A DNA stretch of 8,001 nt from Alphaproteobacteria bacterium (GCA_024279045.1 JAJRRZ010000244.1:1-8001); one strand, 5' to 3'; counted from the first letter of the stretch, positions 1-6,144 are shown. Program-made: numbers and translations. Notes: generated by a model from the letters alone, not told the origin.

Positions 1-113
1 ATGCGTGCCCACTGCCCATCGGAAAGCCAAAACAATTCAGACATTTGCCATCCCCCTGTCAGACGAATCGACAGACAGAGGGAATCACAATCAAATCCTT
101 CCCACCAGATTTT
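1..113. other. gene-free leading segment with one hairpin
   Basis: I see no credible gene here: the short open frame has no ribosome binding site and no family resemblance. The only structure is an imperfect hairpin at 53-82, where CCC-CTGTC pairs with GACAGAGGG around a 13-nt loop with one bulged A. Read on the minus strand it lies about 390 nt beyond the stop codon of the DUF882 gene and beyond repeat copies 1 and 2. It could help end that transcript, but no T-tract follows, so it is not a convincing intrinsic terminator. Confidence 0.35.
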
Positions 114-132
114 TATTGAGACCAGACCCTAG
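114..132. repeat. end fragment of a type-B palindromic element
   Basis: TATTGAGACCAGACCCTAG matches the right end of element copy 3 (2598-2616) at 18 of 19 positions. Its first 16 bases are the exact reverse complement of the left end of copy 3 (2453-2468). The sequence left of 114 does not continue the match. The fragment runs into the left end of copy 1, overlapping it in CCTAG, much as copies 1 and 2 overlap at their seam. I read it as the remains of a third element once chained to the left of copy 1. Confidence 0.6.
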
Positions 133-295
133 GCTCAGGACTCATAAAGAGGCATGCCAGATGTGGCGTTTAGGCGAAATATCAGCGCTCTTGCGCCCGC
201 AGGTAATACCTGAAGGCATTTCCAAGGGTGCAAGGGCGCTGAGATGAAGCATAAACGCCACAGATGGCGTGAAAATTATGGGTCCTGAGCCTAGG
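128..295. repeat. palindromic element copy 1 (type A, tandem left)
   Basis: This is a 168-bp near-palindrome. The left arm (128-198) and right arm (226-295) are reverse complements over about 70 nt with scattered mismatches and one 1-nt indel. Both ends carry CCTAGGCTCAGGAC. Towards the centre come the pair TGTGGCGTTTA / TAAACGCCACA, then the family signature ATCAGCG / CGCTGAGAT, then CTTGCGCCC / GGGTGCAAG. A small apical hairpin of GGTAATACC and GGCATTTCC closes on TGAA. The stem sequences differ from copy 2 but pairing is kept. The element lies 3' of the minus-strand DUF882 gene and overlaps copy 2 by 6 bp (290-295). Confidence 0.85.
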
Positions 296-303
296 CTCAG
301 GAC
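282..303. repeat. perfect 22-bp palindrome at the seam of copies 1 and 2
   Basis: The sequence from GTCCTGAGCC through the central CCTAGG to GGCTCAGGAC is exactly self-complementary over 22 bp. It is the right end of copy 1 fused to the left end of copy 2, with the central CCTAGG shared by both. Such a seam would follow from end-to-end joining of two elements through a common terminal palindrome, or from tandem duplication with recombination at that point. Confidence 0.85.
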
Positions 304-458
304 TCATGAAGAGGCATGGTAGATGCGCCATTTGCGCAAAATATCAGCGTTCTTTTGTCCGCCGGGAATACCCATAGGTATTTCCAAGGACAAAAGGGCG
401 CTGATATGCAGCGCAAATGGCGCAGATGCCGTGCAAATTCATGGGTCCTGAGCCTAAG
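290..458. repeat. palindromic element copy 2 (type A, tandem right)
   Basis: This is a 169-bp near-palindrome. The arms 290-360 and 388-458 are both 71 nt and pair at 57 of 71 positions by hand count, with further G-T wobbles. From the outside in: CCTAGGCTCAGGAC with its partner GTCCTGAGCCTAAG; TGCGCCATTTGCGC with GCGCAAATGGCGCA (perfect 14 bp); ATATCAGCG with CGCTGATAT (perfect 9 bp); CTTTTGTCC with GGACAAAAG; and an apical hairpin GGGAATACC / GGTATTTCC with loop CATA. The right end is 8 bp from the stop codon of the DUF882 gene (467-469), so the element is the first thing in that gene's 3' untranslated region. Confidence 0.88.
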
Positions 459-466
459 CCCGGTCT

Positions 467-2023
467 TCAGCGGAAGCCGATGGGCTGCAACTTTCCGGCT
501 GCCAGCGCGCCGCGCTCCAGCGCCGCCTTGCGGATATTTTCCGGCAGGCGTGTGCTGGCAAGCAGATCACCCTTGCCGGAGCGGTTCACCCGCTGCGGGC
601 GATTGACGCGGTCGGGCACTGGGCGCACCTGCGCCCCGGGCCAATACATGTTGGCCTGCTGCACGTTGTTGCCCAGCATCGGCGCACCATTGCGCACTGC
701 CAGCTCCTCCGCCGACATGCCCAGCGATCCACGAATCATCATGTCGCCCTTGCCGCTGCGCACCACATCGGTGGCCGGGGCGTGCAGCACAGCACCGGCT
801 AGCGTGGGCACACCGCGGGCCGTGCCCTCGGCCAGCGCCACGGCCAGATCACCCTTGCCGGCGCGCATCACCTTTGGCCACTGGCGGCCAGAGGTGCGTG
901 GACGCTGCTGCGGAACGGGCGCAACTTCCTGCTGCGGCAGGCTGGCGATCACCACACCGATGGGATCGCGCGTGCTCTTGCCGCGGGCAAAATTCGTGAT
1001 GGTGGCCGGAGCGGAAACCGGCGTGATTTCCATGCGGCTGGCAGCCAGCACCAGCACCTCATAGGGCCGCGCCTTCGGCGTTGGCACGGTGGTGGCGGCC
1101 TTGTCCGCTCTGGTGGCAGCGGTCAGCAACACCGGCTTCACTCCCGGCAGCGGCACCGGCTTGCCTTGTGCCTTCACAGTGCTGGAAGCAGCGCCTTTCG
1201 CGTGCTTGGCGCCTGTCGCGCCAGCAGCCGCCAGCAGCACCTCCCCGGCCTTCATCTTCGGCGTGCTGCTCTTGTCACGCCTGTTCAACAGAGCCTGGGA
1301 GCGGCGGTTGAAGTTGGTGCGACGGTTTGCGGATCCGTTGCCGCCAGCCTTGGCCAGCATGATGTAATTGTTGCCGCGCCTGTAGCCACGGCCAATCATG
1401 CGGCGGTACTTGTTGATGACGCTGGCCAGTCTGCGTTGCGACATGCGCGGCCAATGCCGCACCTTGCCGGTGTCGACATGGACGAAACCATTGTGCCTGT
1501 AGTAACCCACGCCGCCAATGCCATAAGCCAGCGCCAGATAGCGCACTTTCCAGGTTGGCACGTCGGGAAACTTGAAATCGATGGCCTGCCCCGTGATATG
1601 GCGCGAGCGCCGCGCCACACGCCTGCCGATGCGGCGCAGCATGGCATTGGTGCGTGCGGAACGATGACCGGAGATGATGTGAATGGGTTCCTTCGAGCCC
1701 AGGTCGGCGTGCAATTTCCAGATCAGGTCAATGGTGCGCGGGTCCATGCGCACGGCCTTGTTGCGCCGCCAGTCGCGCAGAAACCAGTTGAGCTTGCGCA
1801 GGGCGGAAGGAATGAAACGCCCATCCTTCCAGTAGGTAACGGTGATGCGCTCCTTGGTGTGGACGTGATACATGGAGATGGTGCGGCTTTCCGCCTGTGC
1901 CCCGCTGGCGGCCATGCCGGTCATCAGCAGCCCCAGCGCCGCGACCAACGCTCGCGCACGCGCTGCCGGCATCACGCCACCAAGCGAAGCGCCGGTCTTG
2001 TCCTCCTCAACACCCACACGCAT
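467..2023 (-). CDS. secreted DUF882 / M15A-like murein peptidase (YcbK type)
   Basis: 518 residues from the chosen start. Residues about 18-44 form a Sec signal peptide (basic ARAR, hydrophobic core, cleavage near GAQA-ES), so it acts in the periplasm. The DUF882 domain covers about 46-215, with SGHRSARTN (118-126), SRHITGQAID (140-149) and GFVHVDTG (179-186). H142, D149 and H182 are the expected zinc ligands of the M15A/YcbK fold, which is related to D,D- and L,D-carboxypeptidases and murein endopeptidases. The remaining 300 residues are an Ala/Pro/Arg-rich tail with no recognised domain but three RxGKGD motifs. Start choice: ATG at 2023 has AAGGGG 9 nt upstream. A GTG at 2083 and an ATG at 1972, which would give a shorter signal peptide, are alternatives. 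The exact bond cut is unknown. The L,D-transpeptidase gene 4.4 kb away recalls the ycbK-ycbB pairing. Confidence 0.85.
   Translation of the reverse strand: MRVGVEEDKTGASLGGVMPAARARALVAALGLLMTGMAASGAQAESRTISMYHVHTKERITVTYWKDGRFIPSALRKLNWFLRDWRRNKAVRMDPRTIDLIWKLHADLGSKEPIHIISGHRSARTNAMLRRIGRRVARRSRHITGQAIDFKFPDVPTWKVRYLALAYGIGGVGYYRHNGFVHVDTGKVRHWPRMSQRRLASVINKYRRMIGRGYRRGNNYIMLAKAGGNGSANRRTNFNRRSQALLNRRDKSSTPKMKAGEVLLAAAGATGAKHAKGAASSTVKAQGKPVPLPGVKPVLLTAATRADKAATTVPTPKARPYEVLVLAASRMEITPVSAPATITNFARGKSTRDPIGVVIASLPQQEVAPVPQQRPRTSGRQWPKVMRAGKGDLAVALAEGTARGVPTLAGAVLHAPATDVVRSGKGDMMIRGSLGMSAEELAVRNGAPMLGNNVQQANMYWPGAQVRPVPDRVNRPQRVNRSGKGDLLASTRLPENIRKAALERGALAAGKLQPIGFR
563..865 (-). repeat. three RxGKGD motifs coded in the DUF882 protein tail
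   Basis: The tail holds RAGKGDL (residues 387-393, bases 845-865), RSGKGDM (422-428, bases 740-760) and RSGKGDL (481-487, bases 563-583). The first and third copies are also nearly identical as DNA (20 of 21 bases), while the middle one has drifted. Spacing between motif starts is 35 and then 59 residues, so this is not a tight tandem repeat. Each follows a VMR, VVR or VNR lead-in within low-complexity sequence. A short basic, Gly-containing motif kept three times in an otherwise loose tail suggests a ligand or peptidoglycan contact, but that is inference. Confidence 0.7.
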
Positions 2024-2220
2024 ATGCAGCCACCCCTTCGGCCAGTCGTTGTTCCGGCATGTGCCGTTTTGTTCGTCCGCCACCAGCCCGCAAACCGCGA
2101 GCCTGAGGTGATGGCATCAAGTGTCGGAACACACCCCCCCGCAGGGAATCGGCAGGGAATACGCCACACAAATGAGGCCACCTTTTGGCAACTTCCGCCA
2201 GACATGAAAGCGCAAGAGCG

Positions 2221-2236
2221 TTAACTTGAGGCTAAC
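2221..2236 (-). promoter_or_regulatory. possible CtrA-type site upstream of the DUF882 gene
   Basis: On the minus strand this reads G-TTAG-N7-TTAA, one base off the alphaproteobacterial CtrA consensus TTAA-N7-TTAA; the plus strand reads TTAA-N7-CTAAC. It lies about 200 nt upstream of the chosen DUF882 start. CtrA controls cell-cycle and envelope genes in many Alphaproteobacteria, so the target would make sense. A single near-consensus match in 8 kb is weak evidence. Confidence 0.25.
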
Positions 2237-2298
2237 GCCGCCTGCCAGACATGCCCATCGCCTTGCAGTGAACCCCTTCTGTCCCCCTCTGGAAAGAC

Positions 2299-2327
2299 AG
2301 CATTCCCAAAATTCCCTGGCAAGTCAA
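2299..2327 (-). promoter_or_regulatory. possible sigma-70 type promoter for the DUF882 gene
   Basis: On the minus strand TTGACT (2322-2327) is followed after exactly 17 nt by AATGCT (2299-2304). The -35 matches five of six consensus bases and the -10 only three. It would give a leader of about 270 nt to the start at 2023, which is long. A closer promoter could easily have been missed. Confidence 0.25.
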
Positions 2328-2400
2328 CAAGCGGTACGCCACGCGGCAAGCCGCGGGCAGAATGGCCTCGCCAGTGCGGGGTATGCGCCCGCCATGCCTG

Positions 2401-2432
2401 AAAAAAGACCTGCCCGGCACAAACCGGACAGG
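2401..2432 (-). terminator. intrinsic terminator of the small exported protein gene
   Basis: On the minus strand CCTGTCCGG and CCGGGCAGG form a 9-bp stem with one G-U pair and a 6-nt loop, followed after TC by six T residues (bases 2401-2406). It is a textbook Rho-independent terminator. It lies 200 nt beyond the stop codon of the 2632-3000 gene, with element copy 3 in between. Transcripts of that gene should therefore carry the whole element in their 3' untranslated region. Confidence 0.8.
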
Positions 2433-2443
2433 CCGCGAAGCAA

Positions 2444-2623
2444 AACAGGCCAGGGTCTGGTCTCAATAAATGAGTGCTTCTCATGGGCATTTTGGCAAAA
2501 TAGCAGCGGTTTTTCGTTCGCGGGCAATAGTGGAGCTATTGGCAAGAACGAAAAATCGCCTGAGATGAAGCCAAAATGCACATGGGGAGTGCTCAGGTAT
2601 TGAGTCCAGACCCTAGACCTGTT
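2444..2623. repeat. palindromic element copy 3 (type B)
   Basis: This is a 180-bp nested hairpin. The outer ends pair AACAGG with CCTGTT and AGGGTCTGG with CCAGACCCT. An outer stem runs through CTCAATA / TATTGAG to the perfect 10-bp GCATTTTGGC (2487-2496) / GCCAAAATGC (2570-2579). A middle stem pairs GCGGTTTTTCGTTC (2506-2519) with GAACGAAAAATCGC (2546-2559), 14 bp including one G-T. The apical hairpin is CAATAG / CTATTG with loop TGGAG. It keeps the signature AAAATAGCAGCG of the family but has different outer arms from copies 1 and 2. Copy 4 is about 93% identical by hand count. Its right end is 8 nt from the stop codon of the upstream minus-strand gene. Confidence 0.9.
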
Positions 2624-2631
2624 CCTGGCAA

Positions 2632-3000
2632 TCAGCGGATGCGTACCCGCCAGCAGCGCCGAGGACCATACCAGGTGCGCTTCACCCAGCGCTGCTTGCG
2701 ATACGACCACTTACGCACCACCCGCACGCGCCGTTCGCAAACCTGTTTGAACACCCGCACCTTGCGCGGTCGATAACGCCAGCGTGGAGAATGATAGTAC
2801 TCTCCGACATGGCGCGTCCGCGGGCGATATTCCCTGAGCAGTGGCAAGTAATCATCGTAATCATGGAACATCGGCGCGCCAACACCCACGCTCATGTAGA
2901 TACTGGGGCTTGCCTGCGCCGGCATGCCCGGAACACCCAGCCCCAGCGCAGCGCTCGCCACCACTGCCGCAGCAAGGAGTTTCACGGGATTTTTCGTCAT
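2632..3000 (-). CDS. small exported, strongly basic hypothetical protein
   Basis: 122 residues. I do not recognise a family. Residues 1-30 are a clear Sec signal peptide (KNPVK, then an Ala/Val/Leu core, ending MPAQA-S), so the mature protein of about 92 residues should be periplasmic or exported. The first part of the mature chain is neutral to acidic (FHDYDDY, 46-51). The rest is very rich in Arg with Tyr and Trp. Its only two cysteines, C88 and C116, could form a disulfide. The start is fixed by AGGAGG 7 nt upstream; an upstream extension to 3084 is rejected for lack of such a site. Its mRNA should end at the terminator 2401-2432 after passing through element copy 3. Similar small Arg/Tyr-rich secreted proteins are common and uncharacterised in Hyphomicrobiales (from memory). 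Confidence 0.7.
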   Translation of the reverse strand: MTKNPVKLLAAAVVASAALGLGVPGMPAQASPSIYMSVGVGAPMFHDYDDYLPLLREYRPRTRHVGEYYHSPRWRYRPRKVRVFKQVCERRVRVVRKWSYRKQRWVKRTWYGPRRCWRVRIR

Positions 3001-3007
3001 GACATTA

Positions 3008-3013
3008 CCTCCT
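3008..3013 (-). promoter_or_regulatory. strong ribosome binding site deciding the start at 3000
   Basis: The minus strand reads AAAAGGAGGTAATGTC followed by ATG. AGGAGG is a full anti-16S match at 7 nt from the start codon and is the strongest site of this kind in the window. It excludes the longer frame that begins at 3084. I found no convincing -35/-10 pair for this gene in 3014-3200. Confidence 0.85.
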
Positions 3014-3141
3014 TTTGTCTGTTGCACATGCCGCCCGTCCTGTCTGATGCCACAAGAGCGCTGACCTTTTTCTGAGTACTGCATTCATTTGCCATTCATC
3101 CTCAACCGCAGCATTTGCCCGGCTGGCACGGTGCTTGCTTG

Positions 3142-3171
3142 TTGCCGCCACAGGACAGGGGCATGTATCAT
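3142..3171 (+). promoter_or_regulatory. possible sigma-70 type promoter for the plus-strand gene
   Basis: TTGCCG (3142-3147) is followed after 18 nt by TATCAT (3166-3171), matching four and five of six consensus bases. Transcription would begin near 3178, giving a leader of about 43 nt. A purine-rich AGGGGGAG at 3201-3208 then serves the ATG at 3221 with a rather long 12-nt spacing. Confidence 0.45.
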
Positions 3172-3220
3172 TGCGGGAAATGGCCCGGCCAGCCGCCAAC
3201 AGGGGGAGATTGCCGCCAAC

Positions 3221-3811
3221 ATGACAGCCAACGGCAACATCACCAACCATCAGGCCGGCAGCACACCTGCCACCGGCGAAATGGATGATGCGGCACGCAT
3301 CATGACACAGGAGCTGAAACGCGCCCGCGAGCTGCAGGGCGCCAGCCATGACGTGCGCCTGGATGCACGCGACATGGCCGCCATGCGCCTGCTGGCGGTG
3401 AAACAGGAACTTACCCCTTACGTGGAGAGCCTGCCCGAGCTGCGTGGTTTCATCGAGCTAGCGCTTGTCAATGGTGAAAAACCCAAGCTCTGGCTGGATT
3501 TCGTCTCCTTTGTAACCATCGCGCCCGATCAGCAGCGTTGGCGGCTGGTGCAGGACACCTCGGAAGGCCGCGAAGTCATCCTGGAAACCGACAACCTCGA
3601 CGAACTGGTGGAATTTCTGCGCAAGTTCATCGCCCACCGTGCGGTGCAGCGCGAGCGCCTGCTACGCTCCGACGAGGCCGACGCGCGCCCTCTGCTGCGC
3701 ACGATCTCCGGCGGCGCACAACAGGCGCTGCTGTGGATGGCCTGGCTGGCGGGCCTCGCCACCGGTGCCTTCGCCCTGCTGGCCTGGCTGCTGGCCAGCG
3801 GCAGGCTCTGA
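3221..3811 (+). CDS. hypothetical protein with one C-terminal membrane anchor
   Basis: 196 residues. The frame is open from 3089, but ATG at 3221 is chosen because AGGGGGAG precedes it and the upstream residues look non-coding; ATG at 3281 is also possible. Residues 20-60 are polar and probably helical. Residues 72-140 form a compact soluble domain with LPELRGFIEL, KPKLWLDFVSF and RWRLVQDT, followed by a helix ending in AVQRERLL. Residues about 168-192 are one hydrophobic helix, with only SGRL after it. The soluble part would therefore sit in the cytoplasm as a tail-anchored protein. The KLWLD...WRLVQDT...VILETDN pattern resembles a conserved alphaproteobacterial family of unknown function that I recall but cannot name. 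It converges with rsmB, the stop codons being 2 nt apart. Confidence 0.72.
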   Translation: MTANGNITNHQAGSTPATGEMDDAARIMTQELKRARELQGASHDVRLDARDMAAMRLLAVKQELTPYVESLPELRGFIELALVNGEKPKLWLDFVSFVTIAPDQQRWRLVQDTSEGREVILETDNLDELVEFLRKFIAHRAVQRERLLRSDEADARPLLRTISGGAQQALLWMAWLAGLATGAFALLAWLLASGRL

Positions 3812-3813
3812 AC

Positions 3814-5160
3814 TCACACTCTCTCACGCCGCAGCCGCGCGACGTAAAACCCATCCAGCCCCCGCGCATCACCAACAGACATCTGCGGCAGCGTGCGCAA
3901 ATCGCCATCGCCAGTGATGAAATGCGCCTGTCCGCCCACCTCCTCCGGCACCATAGGCTGGCGCGCAAAGCCGCGCCCGGCATCGGAGGCCAGAAACCGC
4001 GCAATCTGCTCCTCGCCCTCTTCCGGCAGCAACGAACACACGCAATAGACCAATATCCCGCCCGGCTTCACCAGCCCGGCGGCGTGTTGCAGCATCCGCC
4101 GCTGCAATGCCACCAGCTCCCGCACCTGTGCCGCCGATCTGGCAAACAGCACATCCGGATGACGGCGAAAGGTGCCCGTGGCGCTGCACGGCGCATCCAG
4201 CAGCACCGCGTCCACCGGCTGCGCGGGCCGCCACGCCGTGGCATCGGCGACGATCACCTCCACGCGCTCTTCCAGCTTCAGCCGCGCCATGTTCTCCCGC
4301 AACCGCCGCAGCCGCCGCTCGGAAACATCCACCGCCAACACCCGCGCACCGCGCGCCGCCAGTTGCGCCGACTTGCCGCCCGGCGCGGCGCACAGGTCGG
4401 CCACCAGCCGCCCGCGCACCTCACCCAGCAATGGCGCGGGCAAGGCCGCGGCGGCATCCTGCACCCACCACGCACCAGCATCATGGCCTGGCAGGGCCGC
4501 CACCGCCCCGCGCGGTTGCATGATGCGCAACGTGCCGGTGGGCAGCACCACTGCCCCCAGCCGCTCCGCCCAGCCCGCAGCTTCCGCCGCATCCTTCACG
4601 GTAATGTCCAGCGGTGGCTCGCGCAGCAGTTCTTCCGCCATGCCGCGCAGCGCCCTTGCGCCATATGCCCGTTCCAGGCGCCGCCGCAACCAGCCGGGAA
4701 AGTTCAACAATGCATCGGCCTGTTGCAGCAGCTCGCCACCGCCCTCCGCCACCCGCCGCAACACGGCATTGGCCAACCCGGCGAAATGCCGCTGGTTCGC
4801 ATCACCCTTCAGCAACGCCACGCTGGTGTGAATGGCCGCATGCGCCGGCGTGCGCATGACCAGCAGTTGCGCCGCCCCCATCAGCAGCGCCACCCGCGCC
4901 GCACACCCCTTGCGTTGCGGCATCGGCCTGCGCAGAAATCCGCAGATGATGTGCTCCAGTTGCCCGCGATGGCGCAAGGTGGCGCGGCTGATGTGTTCGG
5001 CCAGCGCCCGATCCGCCGCAGTCAGCGCCGCCAACGCATCAGCCTGCGCCTGCAGCGCCTCACCCAGCATCCGTCCTCCGCAAATCACCGCGCGCAACAC
5101 GCTCCAGGCAATGCGCCGCGCTGGCAGGCCGCTGGCGGACACACCATTCTCCACCGCCAT
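3814..5160 (-). CDS. rsmB: 16S rRNA (cytosine(967)-C5)-methyltransferase RsmB
   Basis: 448 residues, the usual family length. It methylates C967 (E. coli numbering) of 16S rRNA with S-adenosylmethionine in the cytoplasm. An N-terminal NusB-like RNA-binding domain covers about 15-145. The methyltransferase domain has DLCAAPGGKSAQL (255-267, SAM site), LAVDVS (275-280), DAPCSATGTFRRHPD (322-336, with C325) and YCVCSLLPEEGEEQ (372-385, with C375). In this RsmB/Nop2 family C375 is the attacking cysteine and C325 aids product release. A typical GLDGFYVARLRR (434-445) closes the protein. The usual TCS of motif VI is VCS here; the cysteine itself is kept. The ATG lies 3 nt after the htpX stop, with GGGG 7 nt upstream, so it is probably translated from the htpX message. 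Confidence 0.95.
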   Translation of the reverse strand: MAVENGVSASGLPARRIAWSVLRAVICGGRMLGEALQAQADALAALTAADRALAEHISRATLRHRGQLEHIICGFLRRPMPQRKGCAARVALLMGAAQLLVMRTPAHAAIHTSVALLKGDANQRHFAGLANAVLRRVAEGGGELLQQADALLNFPGWLRRRLERAYGARALRGMAEELLREPPLDITVKDAAEAAGWAERLGAVVLPTGTLRIMQPRGAVAALPGHDAGAWWVQDAAAALPAPLLGEVRGRLVADLCAAPGGKSAQLAARGARVLAVDVSERRLRRLRENMARLKLEERVEVIVADATAWRPAQPVDAVLLDAPCSATGTFRRHPDVLFARSAAQVRELVALQRRMLQHAAGLVKPGGILVYCVCSLLPEEGEEQIARFLASDAGRGFARQPMVPEEVGGQAHFITGDGDLRTLPQMSVGDARGLDGFYVARLRRERV

Positions 5161-5163
5161 GCC

Positions 5164-6144
5164 TCAGCCCCACGGGCCACGCGGCGGAACATCATCCGGA
5201 CCAGTGTCATGGCCATAACCGGCGCCGCGGACATCGCCCCACGGCGACGCACCACCATGCCGCCGGTGGCCGGAACCACCCGTGTGCGCATTCACACCCA
5301 TCTCCCGCGCCAGCTCCAGCAACGCGGCAATGCGGTTCTCCGTGTTCGGGTGGGTGGAAAACAGATTGTCCATGCCCTGCCCGGTCAGCGGATTGACAAT
5401 GAACAGATGCGCCGTTTCCGGATGCGCCTCCGCCGCCGGGTTGGGAATGCCGCGCGCATAGGCCTCGATCTTTTCCAGGGCACGGGCCAGCCACACGGGA
5501 TTTCCGGCAATCAGCGCACCTTCGCGGTCAGCGGCATATTCGCGAGTGCGGGAAATGGCCATCTGCACCAGCATCGCCGCCAACGGCGCCAGGATCATCA
5601 GCAGCAGCGTGCCAACAAATCCCAGTGGGTTGTTGCGATCGCGCCCACCAAGGAACATGGCAAAATTGGCCAGCATGGAAATCGCGCCGGCAATGGTCGC
5701 GGTAACAGTCATGATCAGCGTGTCGCGGTTCTTGATATGCGCCATTTCATGCGCCATGACGCCGGCCAGCTCCTCTTCGCTCAGCATGCGCAACAGACCA
5801 GTGGTAACCGCCACCACGCCATGCTCCGGGTCGCGCCCGGTAGCGAAAGCATTGGGCTGCTCGGTATGAATGATGTATATCTTCGGCATCGGCATGTTGG
5901 CATTCTGCGCCAGCCGGGCAATCATCCTGTAAAGCTCCGGAGCACTGCGCTCGTCCACCGGCTCGGCGTTATGCATGCGCAGCACCATCTTGTCGGAATT
6001 CCACCAGGAGAACACATTCATGCCGACGGAAACGGCCAGTGCTATCAGCAGGCCCGCCTGCCCGCCCAGCAGATAGCCGATGCCCAGAAACAGCGCGGTC
6101 AGCGCCGCCAGCAGAAAAGTGGTCTTGATGTAGCTGATGGTCAT
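5164..6144 (-). CDS. htpX: M48 membrane zinc metalloprotease HtpX
   Basis: 326 residues. HtpX is an inner-membrane protease that degrades misfolded membrane proteins with its active site in the cytoplasm. Hydrophobic segments lie at about 8-26 and 28-47, and a second pair at about 145-165 and 175-197. The catalytic HEMAH is at 132-136 (H132 and H136 bind zinc, E133 is catalytic), with E202 in SRTREYAAD (198-206) as the expected third ligand. LFSTHPNTENRI (261-272) is the conserved family motif before the tail. The C-terminal Gly/His-rich stretch ending PPRGPWG is typical of Alphaproteobacteria. The frame is open up to 6381, but the extra residues are only translated repeat copy 4, and family proteins start as MTISYIKTTFLLA does. 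No good ribosome binding site is visible before 6144. rsmB follows after 3 nt. Confidence 0.95.
   Translation of the reverse strand: MTISYIKTTFLLAALTALFLGIGYLLGGQAGLLIALAVSVGMNVFSWWNSDKMVLRMHNAEPVDERSAPELYRMIARLAQNANMPMPKIYIIHTEQPNAFATGRDPEHGVVAVTTGLLRMLSEEELAGVMAHEMAHIKNRDTLIMTVTATIAGAISMLANFAMFLGGRDRNNPLGFVGTLLLMILAPLAAMLVQMAISRTREYAADREGALIAGNPVWLARALEKIEAYARGIPNPAAEAHPETAHLFIVNPLTGQGMDNLFSTHPNTENRIAALLELAREMGVNAHTGGSGHRRHGGASPWGDVRGAGYGHDTGPDDVPPRGPWG

Larger units (their letters stand above)
2024..2400. other. upstream region of the DUF882 gene, no gene seen
   Basis: No reading frame here has a ribosome binding site or family resemblance. The stretch should hold the promoter and leader of the minus-strand DUF882 gene. 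Candidate sites (2221-2236 and 2299-2327) are listed separately. A short hairpin CGCGG-CAAG-CCGCG lies at 2342-2355. The intrinsic terminator of the upstream gene marks its right border at 2401. Confidence 0.5.

Noticed and set aside
5..247. An 80-codon frame at the window start
   Set aside because: It runs through repeat copy 1, has no ribosome binding site and shows no protein-like features.
372..375. VCS in place of TCS in RsmB motif VI (residue numbers) as a sign of inactivity
   Set aside because: The catalytic cysteine C375 and all other motifs are intact; only the preceding residue differs, a mild substitution.
128..458. A CRISPR array or an insertion sequence
   Set aside because: There are only two long palindromic units with no unique spacers, no cas gene, no transposase and no clear target-site duplication.
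1166..2224. A 352-codon plus-strand frame and several smaller ones opposite the DUF882 gene
   Set aside because: They are antisense shadows with no ribosome binding site or domain; the minus-strand frame has a signal peptide and the full DUF882 motif set.
2324..2710. Minus-strand frames through copies 3 and 4 sharing the peptide NAHEKHSFIETR
   Set aside because: The similarity follows from the DNA identity of the two elements. The frames have no ribosome binding site, and stem pairing explains the conservation better than a protein does.
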